A stretch of DNA of 10,902 nt from positions 1 to 10,902 of the forward strand of contig CAMENQ010000051.1 of NCBI GenBank assembly GCA_945928585.1, given 5' to 3'. Both the position numbers and the translations under genes were made by a program. Below the pieces are notes generated by a model. The model was given only the letters and a program-made list of their open reading frames with translations. It was not told the DNA's origin and did no database searches. Positions within the stretch are counted from its first letter, which is position 1, and each line of letters begins with the position of its first letter. Positions 1 to 9,500 of this stretch are shown one piece after another. This DNA comes from an uncultured Roseburia sp. Lineage in GTDB: Bacteria; Bacillota; Clostridia; Lachnospirales; Lachnospiraceae.

Positions 1-2372
1 TATCAGATTTTGAGATGGAATACTACTTTGAAAAAAGTATTATCCAGACTCTGGAGTATAAGATATTTATAGTATGCTCTATCATGTGGCTCGTGTGTTT
101 TTCAATATTTATGTCCATAGTAATATATTCAAGGAGTACGGAGAAAAAACTGGAGGAAGCGTTAAGAAAGGCTGAGGAGTCAAAGGAGGCTACATATATT
201 GCTACAGCAACACAGCAGATTCTTGAAAAGTTTGTATTAGTCGATTTTGAGAAAAAAACATACCGTATTCTTATGAGTGGCAGTGATAAATCAGGCAAAA
301 CAGAGGGTGATTATGAGAAAATCAGGCAGAAGCTTATTGATACTCAGGTATCAGAGAAGAACAAGCTTGAAGTTTCCAGAATTACTGAAATGGAAAATCT
401 CCAGAGGGAGCTTGCAGAACATAATGGAGTAACAACATTCACTTCCCATATTATGTCAGAAACAGGGGAAGAATGGAAAATGTATTATTGTATCAGCATC
501 AGAAAAAATGGTGAGCTGGTCAGAAAGGCTGTAATAACGAAATCTGATATTACTGATACAATTATGGAAAGAAAGAAAAATGAGATAGCACTGGAGAAGG
601 CAGTAGAGGAAGCAAGAATTGCTAATCATGCAAAAAGTCAGTTTCTTTCAAATATGTCCCATGAAATAAGAACACCAATAAATACTATTCTTGGTATGAA
701 TGAAATGATACAGAGAGAAAGTAGTGAGGATGTAGTACTAAGATACTCAAATGACATAAAGTTTGCAGGAAATATGCTTCTTGGTCTTATTAATGATATT
801 TTGGATTTTTCAAAAATAGAGGCGGGAAAGATAAATATTATTCCGGAGCAGTATGAACTGTTTTCGCTTGTAAATGATTTATGGAGTATGACAAGGGCAC
901 GTGCAAAGGAGAAAAATCTTGAACTTAAGCTTGAGATAGATAAAAATCTTCCGTCAATTTTATATGGTGATGATTTGAGAATCCGCCAGATTATTATGAA
1001 TATTCTGACCAACGCAGTCAAATACACAAATGAGGGAAGTGTGTTATTTACTATGAAGCAGTTGGAAAAGGATGATGATACAATATTCTTACTTGTATCG
1101 GTGGAGGATACCGGTATTGGCATAAAAGAAGAGGAAATAGAAAAGCTTACAAAACCTTTTGAAAGACTTGATGAAAAGAAAAACAGAAATATAGAGGGAA
1201 CAGGTCTGGGAATGAGTATAACAACAAATCTTTTAGCTTTAATGGGCAGCAGATTACAGGTTGAAAGTACTTATGGTAAAGGGTCAAAATTCTACTTTTC
1301 ATTAGAACAGAAGGTTGTAGACCGGACACCGGTTGGTGACTTTGATGAAAGATTTAAGGAAGAATATACGGTTAAAAAGGATAAGGCATTGTTCCATGCG
1401 TCACGTGCAAGGATTTTAGCTGTAGATGATACACCGGTTAATCTTACTGTTGTAAAAGAGCTTCTTAAAAGAACCGGAATACAGGTTGACCTTGCAAATA
1501 GCGGAAAAGAATGTCTGAAAATGGCAGAAAATCAACAATATAATGTGATTTTTATGGATTACAGAATGCCGGAGATGGATGGAGTTGAAACTCTGCATAA
1601 TTTAAGACAGAATGAGGGAATAAATAAAAATACTCCGGTAATTGCACTTACAGCTAACGCATTATCAGGAGCAGAGGAAAAATATAAGGCAGAGGGCTTT
1701 GATGATTTTCTTGCAAAGCCGGTTCAGGGAAATAAGCTGGAGCAGATGATCTTTAAGTATCTGCCTGAAAATATATTAGATACGGAGGAAAGTATGTATA
1801 CAGAAATTGATGTAGAGGCAGGAATAGCAGCAAGTGGTGGAGAAACAATATATAAAAAGGTTATTGTTGAGTTTACAAATCTTGCAGCAAAGGGTATTAA
1901 GGAACTTAAGGATTTGGCAGAAAGTGAGGATATTGTTAATTTTACCATAAAAGCTCACGCGCTGAAAAGCACGGCACGCTTAGCCGGTGCTTTAGGACTG
2001 TCAGAAGAAGCAAAGCAGATGGAATCATGGGGTAATGAAAAGAACCTTGACAAAATAAAAGAAAATCTGGAAAAATTACTTATTCATTACAGGACTGTAG
2101 CTGACAAAATGAACGAAATGCTTGATGACAAGCCGTCAGAGGATAAGCCGGATATAGATATAGAGGAATTTAAGGAGCTGTTAAATGCCATATTAGAATA
2201 TTCAGGTGCATTTGATTTTAAAAATGTGGATAAGGTTATGAGTGAAATAAACAAGTACAAGCTTCCAGATGATGCATATAACGGAATGGAGCAGCTTAAA
2301 AATGCAGTATTTGAGGTAGACTCAGATGAGATAGAAAAGCAGGTAAAAGCTATACAGGAAACTTTGTCATAA
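1..2372 (+). CDS. Hybrid sensor histidine kinase/response regulator with HPt domain (5' partial)
   Basis: A membrane-bound phosphorelay kinase that should autophosphorylate a His and pass phosphate to its own receiver Asp and then to the HPt His. Numbering is from the ATG at 15. A membrane helix lies at about 17-39, then a charged coiled coil (40-60), a PAS-like domain (about 66-185), a HisKA H-box with H216 (SHEIRTP), a HATPase with N-box N333, DTGIG 365-369 and GTGLG 395-399, a receiver with acidic D471/D472, phospho-acceptor D515, T546 and K568, and an HPt motif HALKS with H648. All key residues are present. A 73-residue acidic helical tail (713-785) follows the HPt. The frame is open to the left edge and the ATG at 15 has no ribosome binding site, so I infer that an extracellular sensor domain lies outside the window. 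The signal sensed and the final output regulator are not visible. The next gene, aspS, has its own promoter, so the two are probably not functionally linked. Confidence 0.93.
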   Translation, partial: SDFEMEYYFEKSIIQTLEYKIFIVCSIMWLVCFSIFMSIVIYSRSTEKKLEEALRKAEESKEATYIATATQQILEKFVLVDFEKKTYRILMSGSDKSGKTEGDYEKIRQKLIDTQVSEKNKLEVSRITEMENLQRELAEHNGVTTFTSHIMSETGEEWKMYYCISIRKNGELVRKAVITKSDITDTIMERKKNEIALEKAVEEARIANHAKSQFLSNMSHEIRTPINTILGMNEMIQRESSEDVVLRYSNDIKFAGNMLLGLINDILDFSKIEAGKINIIPEQYELFSLVNDLWSMTRARAKEKNLELKLEIDKNLPSILYGDDLRIRQIIMNILTNAVKYTNEGSVLFTMKQLEKDDDTIFLLVSVEDTGIGIKEEEIEKLTKPFERLDEKKNRNIEGTGLGMSITTNLLALMGSRLQVESTYGKGSKFYFSLEQKVVDRTPVGDFDERFKEEYTVKKDKALFHASRARILAVDDTPVNLTVVKELLKRTGIQVDLANSGKECLKMAENQQYNVIFMDYRMPEMDGVETLHNLRQNEGINKNTPVIALTANALSGAEEKYKAEGFDDFLAKPVQGNKLEQMIFKYLPENILDTEESMYTEIDVEAGIAASGGETIYKKVIVEFTNLAAKGIKELKDLAESEDIVNFTIKAHALKSTARLAGALGLSEEAKQMESWGNEKNLDKIKENLEKLLIHYRTVADKMNEMLDDKPSEDKPDIDIEEFKELLNAILEYSGAFDFKNVDKVMSEINKYKLPDDAYNGMEQLKNAVFEVDSDEIEKQVKAIQETLS

Positions 2373-2374
2373 TG

Positions 2375-2403
2375 TTGACATTTGGCAATCATTAGTTTAT
2401 AAT
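2375..2403 (+). promoter_or_regulatory. Consensus housekeeping (sigma-A type) promoter of aspS
   Basis: TTGACA at 2375-2380 and TATAAT at 2398-2403 are separated by exactly 17 bases, so both hexamers match the vegetative consensus perfectly. Transcription should start near 2410, giving a leader of about 80 bases. The -35 box begins three bases after the stop of the upstream kinase gene. The leader is too short for a T-box. It contains only a weak nested pairing (GGCTA at 2422-2426 with TAGCC at 2454-2458) that may mean nothing. Confidence 0.85.
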
Positions 2404-2475
2404 CACAAAATAGTAATAATTGGCTAAAGTGTGCCTTTTTTCAGAAAGTACCGTAGCCTGTATATTAATATGATT

Positions 2476-2480
2476 AGGAG
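2476..2480 (+). promoter_or_regulatory. Ribosome binding site of aspS
   Basis: AGGAG lies 10 bases upstream of the ATG at 2491 and supports that start. No other in-frame start between the promoter and 2491 has a better site. Confidence 0.7.
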
Positions 2481-2490
2481 TAAATAGAAA

Positions 2491-4242
2491 ATGAGTTCAG
2501 AAAACATTTATCGCAGCAGAACCTTAAATGAAATATCAGAAGCTGACGTAGGAGCTACACTTAAGGTAGCAGGATGGGTAGAAAATATCCGTGACCATGG
2601 CGGAGTTTCATTTATAGACCTTAGGGATATGTATGGCGTACTTCAGGTAGTTATGCGTGATACAGCACTTATGGATGGTATCACAAAGGAAGAATGCATA
2701 TCTATAGAGGGTATCATAGAACACAGAGACGAGGAAACATATAATCCAAAAATACCTACAGGTACTATCGAGCTTGATGCAAAGAAGGTAGATATACTTG
2801 GAAAGGTATACAAGCAGCTTCCTTTTGAGATAATGACTTCAAAGGAAACAAGAGAGGACGTAAGACTTAAGTATCGTTACCTTGACCTTAGAAATCAGAA
2901 GGTAAGAGACAATATGGTATTCCGTTCACAGGTTATAAGCTTCTTAAGACAGAAAATGACAGAGATGGGCTTTTTGGAAATACAGACACCTATACTTTGT
3001 GCATCAAGCCCGGAGGGAGCAAGAGATTACATTGTTCCTTCAAGAAAGTTTAAAGGTAAGTTTTATGCACTTCCACAGGCTCCACAGCAGTACAAGCAGC
3101 TTCTTATGGTGTCCGGATTTGATAAATATTTTCAGATAGCACCTTGCTTTAGAGATGAGGATGCAAGAGCAGACCGTTCACCGGGCGAGTTTTACCAGCT
3201 TGACTTTGAGATGAGTTTTGCCACACAGGAAGATGTATTCAGAGCAGGTGAGGAGGTTCTCTCAGCTACATTTGAAAAGTTTGCACCGGAGGGAAGCGTA
3301 GTAACAAAAGCTCCATATCCTGTTATCAGCTATAAGCAGGCTATGCTTGAGTTTGGTTCAGATAAGCCTGATTTAAGAAATCCACTTCGTATAGTAGATG
3401 TGACAGATTTCTTCCAGAGATGTACATTTAAGCCTTTCCATGGCAAGACAGTAAGAGCCATTAAGGTACACGCTGAAATGTCAAAGGGCTTCCATGAAAA
3501 GCTTCTTAAATTTGCACAGGAAATCGGTATGGGTGGACTTGGATACCTTGAAGTACTTGAAGACAAGACCTATAAGGGACCTATAGATAAGTTTATTCCT
3601 GATGATATGAAGACAGAAATAGCAGATTTGGCAGGACTTGAAGCAGGAGATACCATATTCTTTATAGCAGACAATGAGGAGCAGGCAGCTCTTTATGCTG
3701 GCCAGATAAGAAATGAGTTAGGCCGCAGACTTGACTTATATGAGAAGAATGCATACCGCTTCTGTTTTGTAAATGACTTCCCTATGTATGAGTATGATAA
3801 GGAAGAAAAGAAGATAATCTTTACACACAATCCGTTCTCTATGCCACAGGGAGGATTAGAAGCACTTAATACAAAGGAGCCTACAGAAATTCTTGCATAC
3901 CAGTATGATATAGTTTGTAACGGCGTAGAACTTTCTTCAGGAGCAGTAAGAAACCATGACCTTGATATTATGGTTAAGGCATTTGAAATAGCAGGCTACA
4001 CAGAGGAGGACCTTAAGGAGAAGTTTGGTGCACTTTACAATGCATTCCAGTTTGGCGCTCCGCCACATGCAGGTATGGCACCGGGAGTAGACCGTATGAT
4101 TATGCTTCTTAGAAATGAAGAAAATATAAGAGAAATTATTCCATTCCCTATGAACGGAAATGCACAGGATCTTATGTGCGGCGCACCGGGAGAGGTGACA
4201 GAGCAGCAGCTTAGAGAAGTGCATATAAAGGTACGTCAGTAA
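2491..4242 (+). CDS. aspS: Aspartyl-tRNA synthetase, bacterial type
   Basis: Cytoplasmic class IIb enzyme that charges tRNA with aspartate using ATP. The 583 residues are close to the usual bacterial length of about 590. The N-terminal OB-fold anticodon-binding domain (about 1-110) contains the stretch DHGGVSFIDLRD. The class II core carries motif 2 (FRDEDARADR, 220-229, with R221) and motif 3 (GMAPGVDR, 528-535, with R535). A bacterial GAD insertion lies at roughly 285-420. The C-terminal segment AQDLMCGAPGEV is typical of Clostridia-type AspRS. H36 followed by two glycines in the OB-fold resembles enzymes that also charge tRNA-Asn, so the specificity is uncertain. The gene has its own consensus promoter and is followed by several terminator hairpins, so it is probably monocistronic. 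Confidence 0.98.
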   Translation: MSSENIYRSRTLNEISEADVGATLKVAGWVENIRDHGGVSFIDLRDMYGVLQVVMRDTALMDGITKEECISIEGIIEHRDEETYNPKIPTGTIELDAKKVDILGKVYKQLPFEIMTSKETREDVRLKYRYLDLRNQKVRDNMVFRSQVISFLRQKMTEMGFLEIQTPILCASSPEGARDYIVPSRKFKGKFYALPQAPQQYKQLLMVSGFDKYFQIAPCFRDEDARADRSPGEFYQLDFEMSFATQEDVFRAGEEVLSATFEKFAPEGSVVTKAPYPVISYKQAMLEFGSDKPDLRNPLRIVDVTDFFQRCTFKPFHGKTVRAIKVHAEMSKGFHEKLLKFAQEIGMGGLGYLEVLEDKTYKGPIDKFIPDDMKTEIADLAGLEAGDTIFFIADNEEQAALYAGQIRNELGRRLDLYEKNAYRFCFVNDFPMYEYDKEEKKIIFTHNPFSMPQGGLEALNTKEPTEILAYQYDIVCNGVELSSGAVRNHDLDIMVKAFEIAGYTEEDLKEKFGALYNAFQFGAPPHAGMAPGVDRMIMLLRNEENIREIIPFPMNGNAQDLMCGAPGEVTEQQLREVHIKVRQ

Positions 4243-4245
4243 AAA

Positions 4246-4292
4246 AAGCGCCGCAGGCAGCGGCGCTTATAAATTCGCATTCGCGAATTTTT
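4246..4292 (+). terminator. Double-hairpin terminator after aspS (repeat copy 1)
   Basis: AAGCGCCGC (4246-4254) pairs with GCGGCGCTT (4260-4268) around a 5-base loop. A second stem, AAATTCGC (4271-4278) with GCGAATTT (4283-4290), has loop ATTC and runs into five T residues. The first stem begins four bases after the aspS stop, the expected place for intrinsic termination. The A-run at 4241-4247 could serve as the U-tract for transcription arriving from the opposite strand. Confidence 0.7.
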
Positions 4293-4341
4293 AGTAGCAC
4301 AAATTAACGTTGTTGCTTTAGAAATTTTATATTACGTTACA

Positions 4342-4388
4342 AAGCGCCGCAGGTTGTGGCGCTTATATATTCGCATTCGCGAATTTTT
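4342..4388 (+). terminator. Double-hairpin terminator (repeat copy 2)
   Basis: AAGCGCCGC (4342-4350) pairs with GTGGCGCTT (4356-4364) with one G-U pair. The second stem, ATTCGC (4369-4374) with GCGAAT (4379-4384), is followed by a T-run to 4388. It is the duplicate of the 4246-4292 structure and is probably a back-up terminator. Confidence 0.55.
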
Positions 4389-4435
4389 GGTTGCATTAAT
4401 TTACGTTGTTGCTTTAGGAATTTCTTATTACGATT

Positions 4436-4485
4436 AAGTTTAGCCTTGCGATGTAGCGAATACTCCGCAAGGCTGAACTTTTCTT
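4436..4485. terminator. Strong hairpin terminator between convergent genes
   Basis: A 15-base stem, 4436-4450 with 4466-4480 (core AGCCTTGCG with CGCAAGGCT, one G-U pair), closes a 15-base loop. It is followed by TTTTCTT on the + strand. It lies between aspS and the 3' end of the opposing operon and may act on both; the T-run on the - strand side is weak. Confidence 0.65.
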
Positions 4486-4539
4486 AGTGCGGCAGCTATA
4501 TGTAAATGAAAATATTAAATGTGACAACAAAAATTTGTT

Positions 4540-6513
4540 TTATTGAAAATTCACATTCTTTTTATGTCGTCTGACTAATACAAACACTGTCGTAAATATA
4601 GCGGCAGCCACTGTAAATGCAATGGCAGAAATCATTACTATAACAGTATGTGTAATATAAGCATCAGCTTTGCTTAGGGATTCATAAGCCAGTTCTATGT
4701 AGCTTATACTGTTCTCAAATACTTTTCTTAAAATAAACCATACCCATAAGCCGATAGCTGAAATCCAGCTTACAATAGAAATATAAAGCCATATAAATCC
4801 CGGCTTTTTCGGTTTAACATTTTGTGCTGCAAAAGATACTTTATCTGCTTTTCCGCCGGTTTTCTTAGATGATTTTTTATAAGCTTTAGTATTTTCGCTG
4901 CCATAAGTATTATTAACATTATTATTTTCTAATCTGCCGGTTTTTTTCCTGTTTCGTTTTTTAGTAAATATAACTACTAAAATAATTCCCACAACTGAAA
5001 TCACAAGCCCCACAAAAAGTGGAAGAAGCTTTAAAAATATATTGTCTGCTGCAAGTATACCGTTACTTTCTTTTGTTACTGTAGCAGTAAGAGATGTGCC
5101 AAGTTCTCCGGTTGAGGCTTCTATAAGTACATTATTGTCTCCGTCGTCAAGCTCCAGTGTATATGTAAAAATGCCATTTTCTATATCAGCCTTATTTCCG
5201 TTGACAGTAACCTCAGAACAGTTTGTACTACCTGTTATGATAATATAATCATTTGAAGTAGTTATTCCGTCAATATCATGGCTTAAGCTTAAAGAAGGAG
5301 AAATGGCAGTTATGTTAGCCATTCGGTTATATGTGTGAATATAACCATCCTTGTCAGCGAATGAAACCATAATGGTATTTCTAGAGTCGGGAAGTGTTAT
5401 AAAGCTGCTTCCGTCACCATCAAGTGTGCGGGTTTCTGAGTTGTTATTTACGGTAAAGGTAACGTCAGTATTATCAGCACCTGAGTATTCAAAGGTCCAT
5501 ATATCAGAATCATTTAATCCGCTTTCAGGAAGAGTAAGCTTAAGGGAATCATCAGAAGTGATATTTACCCTAAACTCAGAAAGGTCTGAAACAAGTCCTG
5601 AATTATTGCGGACGCTGATTTTAAACTTAGGAGACTGAGATTCATCTTCATATGTGAAAAAGCCTGATTTTCCGTCAGAGACAGGATATTCTCCTGCGGA
5701 AATGAGTTTATCATCAAGATAATATTCTACATATACAGACTTAATATTGTAATTTATATGCTTATCCCAGTCTAGGGTTATGGATTTTGAATCATGGGCT
5801 ACTGTTATATCTACTGCGTCTAAGGGTTCAGGAGATTTTGAATTTGTATAGGAAAATGAATCACTGTAGGCATAATCAAAAATCTCAGAACCGTTGTCAT
5901 TATATGAAACATAAAGCAGAAGATAGTATTCACTGTATGTGCTTAAATCAGCCAGTGAAACATCTACAGTTACATCTTCTCCGGTATTTCCGCTGCCGTT
6001 TGCAAGCTCTTTTCCGTTCAGCGTATCTTTAGAGGTAACTGCCATAACAGAAAAATTGTAGCCGGTATTTTCGGCACCGGAAACATTGAAGGTTACAGGC
6101 AGTTTTTCATCTGCTAATGTGCCTGTATTAAAGGCCGTAATCCAGAAATCCGTATTCTGGATTACACTTCTTACCGTAAGATGGTCGTTTGAACCTTTGT
6201 CATAGGTGATAGTCCATTGACCGGCCTCAGCACCACCGATAAATACGGTGGTTGAGGAAGAACCGGCAAATACGGTAATATTGTCAGTGTCGGTATTTTT
6301 ATCTATCTTCTGGCCGGAAGGAGAGGTGATAGTAAATGAAATATCATTATGCTCATATTCAATTATGACAGCCACATCATGTACCTCACCATAATTGAAA
6401 AGCTCAGAGGTACTTTCATCTGCAAAGGCTGTAAAAATCATATCAGGTAAAAGCAGTATGACAGCTACAATCAGAGCAAGAGTGGCGGATAAATGTTTTC
6501 TTAGTTTAAACAT
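4540..6513 (-). CDS. Signal-peptide surface protein with Ig/FN3-like domains and three C-terminal membrane helices
   Basis: I do not recognise a named family. The start is the ATG at 6513, with AGGAGGA eight bases upstream; a longer frame to 6621 has no ribosome site and overlaps the upstream gene. The 657 residues begin with a signal peptide (basic MFKLRK, hydrophobic core, AFA cleavage motif at about 29-31). Domain 1 (about 34-120) has the SPSG and GQWTITY pattern of the beta-sandwich that often accompanies VWA domains. FN3/Ig-like segments follow, and at about 430-480 a segment with VTVNGNKADIENGIFTYTL resembles a glucodextranase-B-like Ig domain. Membrane helices lie at about 496-516, 573-595 and 622-647. 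The loop between the first two is Lys/Asn-rich and the C-terminus basic, so both should be cytoplasmic. It lies 22 bases downstream of the VWA gene in one operon, so I infer a partner or anchor for that protein. No enzyme motif is visible. Confidence 0.85.
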   Translation of the reverse strand: MFKLRKHLSATLALIVAVILLLPDMIFTAFADESTSELFNYGEVHDVAVIIEYEHNDISFTITSPSGQKIDKNTDTDNITVFAGSSSTTVFIGGAEAGQWTITYDKGSNDHLTVRSVIQNTDFWITAFNTGTLADEKLPVTFNVSGAENTGYNFSVMAVTSKDTLNGKELANGSGNTGEDVTVDVSLADLSTYSEYYLLLYVSYNDNGSEIFDYAYSDSFSYTNSKSPEPLDAVDITVAHDSKSITLDWDKHINYNIKSVYVEYYLDDKLISAGEYPVSDGKSGFFTYEDESQSPKFKISVRNNSGLVSDLSEFRVNITSDDSLKLTLPESGLNDSDIWTFEYSGADNTDVTFTVNNNSETRTLDGDGSSFITLPDSRNTIMVSFADKDGYIHTYNRMANITAISPSLSLSHDIDGITTSNDYIIITGSTNCSEVTVNGNKADIENGIFTYTLELDDGDNNVLIEASTGELGTSLTATVTKESNGILAADNIFLKLLPLFVGLVISVVGIILVVIFTKKRNRKKTGRLENNNVNNTYGSENTKAYKKSSKKTGGKADKVSFAAQNVKPKKPGFIWLYISIVSWISAIGLWVWFILRKVFENSISYIELAYESLSKADAYITHTVIVMISAIAFTVAAAIFTTVFVLVRRHKKNVNFQ

Positions 6514-6520
6514 TACGTTT

Positions 6521-6527
6521 TCCTCCT
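6521..6527 (-). promoter_or_regulatory. Ribosome binding site of the second operon gene
   Basis: On the minus strand AGGAGGA lies upstream of the ATG at 6513, within the 22-base gap between the two genes. It decides the start 36 codons inside the longest open frame. Confidence 0.85.
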
Positions 6528-6535
6528 GAAAATTT

Positions 6536-9500
6536 TTAATAAAGAGTAACACTTGGAAGCCAGTCACCACTTGTAAAGGTAATACGGACACCACCGTCTC
6601 TTCCTGAGGTATAGTCATCACTCTTTATAAGTATGGTAAACTGAGAGCTGTTATTATGTATTCCCATTATGAAGTTACCCTCTAAGTCACCTGTAAATTT
6701 TTTAAATATCTTAATATTGTAATCAATTTTTCCATTGCTCATCACACCGGCAAATTTATTATTTATATCTACCTGTGAAGAACCGCTTACATTAAATTTC
6801 AGATTATTGCCAAAGTCAAGGTTTAATTCATTTGATATGGCAGCGTGAACTCCGGCAACCTGACTGTCATCAATGCCGAGAAGATAATTGCTGTAATCAT
6901 AATGACCTATATCTACCTCAAGCTTTCCAAGAGTTACAACCTCCAGTAAAACGGCACTTGTGTCAAGGGAAACATTCCAGTTGCTAAGTGTAAGGCTGAG
7001 TTTTGTTTCATCCAGTGTAAGGATGGAAATATCTAAAATATCTCCAAGGAAGGAGCTTAGTCCCGGAATAATTTCATTAAGCTTAAAGAAATTCACGGCA
7101 CATTGGCCATACCATGTAGCACCAAGAAGTCTTGAACCCATAGAGGCATCCTGCTTTTCACCGGATAAGCCCTCTACACCTGCGTGAAAATCATTAATCG
7201 TTACAGGAGGCACCTTTACTACATTAAAATCAATATCTGCGGCAAGGTCAAGTGCATCAAAGCGTCCGTCGGCAATGCCTATAGTAAAGCCAAAGCTTAC
7301 GCCGTCATCGTCACCAAACAGAGGAACACCGTCTATGGAAACGGAAAGACCTGCCCTATAATCGTGGTTAAATGTATCTAATGAAAGCTCCACGTGTGAT
7401 ACGGATAATTCAGCCGGACCTAAGTGTAGAGATTTATTACCTGACAGATTAAGGTCAGATGACAGGCTGTAAACGATGCCTGCCTTATCCTTTGTGATAA
7501 CGAAGGAGGCCTCCTCGCCTGTTGCCGATATAGGAGATTCCACATAGTCTAAAAGGTTATTAAGAGTAGGGAAATCAAAATTTACACTTGATATAGTCAG
7601 GTTTATATACTCCGGATGAAGCTCTATATATGGGTCATATATTGAAAGCGGTCCATAGTATAGTTTTCCGTAAGCATTATACTTATCAAAATTATCACTG
7701 TCCTTATATAAGGTAATGTTCTTTAAAGGAGGCATTGATATTGTATTGTCATAAAATGAACTAAGGAGTCCCGGAAGAGATATATTGTACGCAATATAGG
7801 AACCGGAATTATCCTCCAGTGACAATGTGTTTCCGGCTAGGCTTCCAGTAAGTGTAACATCACCATTGAAATGCAGATAATTATTCATAACTACATTTCC
7901 CTTAAGATATATATTGTTATCCGTAGTGGTGACAGACATTGCTGAGAATGTGTAATCACCGAAGGATATGGAGGAAGAATCACCTTCCTTAAGGATGGAT
8001 AAGCCGGAAAGCTTAACAGTATTGCCGTCTATAGCGACAGCTACCTCATATGTATCGTAGGCAGTATCGGCAGGAATAGTAACCGTCAGCTTTTTGTCAT
8101 TTGAAACTGCACAATCAAGATTTGAGTATAATTTGTTTCCTGTTATGGAGACGGAAATGCTTTTTGCCTTATCGAAGCCTGAACCCAGTATGGTAAACTG
8201 AGCTTCGTTTGAGGCACCTTTTATAATGGTAGATACTCCAAGTCTGCTTACATTTATACCATTAAGAACTGTTCCGTTATTATCGCTGTCCTCACTGCCA
8301 TCATCAGAGTCAGAGTAATCAAGTGAATAGTACCTTTTTCCGGTGTAACCATCAGCCTTGTTTGTTATGGTTAAAAGTCTGTCTTTGGAAGTTGTAGTAT
8401 CTTTAGCCTTATATGTAATAAGGTAGTTATTGTCAAGCTGGTTATGTATAAATGAATATAATTCTTCAAGCTGGACACTGTTGCTGCTGTAAATAAAGCT
8501 GCCCATTCCGGAATCAGCAACATTTTGCAGATAATCTGCACTTACATCACCTAAGCCGATGGTATAAAGAACTACATTGTTTTCGATACAACGCTGTCTC
8601 AATTCGTTTAGGGCAGCGTCTGTAGCGAAGGAAGAATCCTGACCATCTGTCATTACAATAATAACATTAAAGGAATTTTCTGAAGAAGAAATTCCTTCAA
8701 ATGCAGCATCGACACCACTGCCGATATACGTACCACCACCGGAAGAAAAGCTGTCTATGGCATCCTGCAGCAGTTTGTCATCTTTAGAAAGACCGGTATT
8801 TGAGAGAACCGAAGAATCAAAGGCAATAATGCCAATCTTTTCTTTTGCATTTTTTGATTCTACAAATTTTGATACTGCAGTTTTCAAAGCTTCTATATCA
8901 CCACTCATACTTCCTGAATTGTCACAGGCAAGGAATATCTGTGAGGAAGAATAATGAACTTTTTCTATGGTATAATCCTCGATAACTGAACCGCAGTCGG
9001 AAATTACAATGTTATCCCTATCGGTAATATCAGTGCCGCTTGTAGAAACATAAGCCTTAATAGTTGGAAAATCATCTGTTTTTACTATGCCTATGTTAAT
9101 CATGGCACGTTTTTCGTTTACATAAGAGTTACTTGTGTTAAGGAAGGAATCAGGTACTGTTATTATGCTTTCATCCATCGGTAATGATGACTTATAAGCA
9201 TCTGAAAGATAAGAGTCAAGGTTTGTAATATTGTCATTCAGAGATGAGTTATCTACAATGGCATTAATTTCCTCCAGAGCATTTTTAAGTAGTTCATTAT
9301 CACTGGAATTAAGATTGGATAAGGCATTGTTAAGAGCTTCAAAGGCAGCAGACTTATCTGAAAGTGCGCTGTTGATGCTCGAATCCTGAATATAAAGACC
9401 TGCCATATCTTCCTTTGGGGCATTTTCGGGGGAAAGTCTATCCTCTATCTCGGACAGAACAGGATTGCTGTTTTTTGCGGCAATAGTCTGCAGATTAGAT

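Larger units (their letters stand above)
4245..4436. repeat. Tandem duplication of a 96-base hairpin-bearing unit
   Basis: Two direct copies, 4245-4340 and 4341-4436, are identical at 81 of 96 positions with no gaps. Each has a GC-rich hairpin, then an ATTCGC/GCGAAT hairpin followed by a T-run, then a conserved ACGTTGTTGCTTTAG segment. Differences in the GC-rich stem keep pairing (C to T giving G-U) while the loop changes freely (AGGCA to AGGTT), which suggests that the structure is maintained. The array begins at the aspS stop codon and lies between two convergent transcription units. Confidence 0.85.

Noticed and set aside
2410..2490. T-box or riboswitch in the aspS leader
   Set aside because: About 80 bases is too short, and neither the T-box core nor an antiterminator motif is present; only weak pairings are seen.
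4303..4340. A third hairpin in the repeat unit (TAACGT with ACGTTA)
   Set aside because: Six pairs with a 23-base loop in copy 1 only; the pairing is lost in copy 2 without compensation.
4513..4540. Intrinsic terminator for the minus-strand operon at AACAAA/TTTGTT
   Set aside because: Six AT pairs with a two-base loop are too weak; the hairpin at 4436-4480 is the better candidate.
5787..6032. Antisense open frames inside the large genes (for example here and at 638-1123)
   Set aside because: They lie wholly within strong genes, have no ribosome sites, and show low-complexity translations typical of shadow frames.
6514..6621. Upstream start for the second operon gene, adding 36 residues before the signal peptide
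   Set aside because: No ribosome site at 6621, it overlaps the VWA gene's end, and it would bury a clear signal peptide that begins just after AGGAGGA at 6513.
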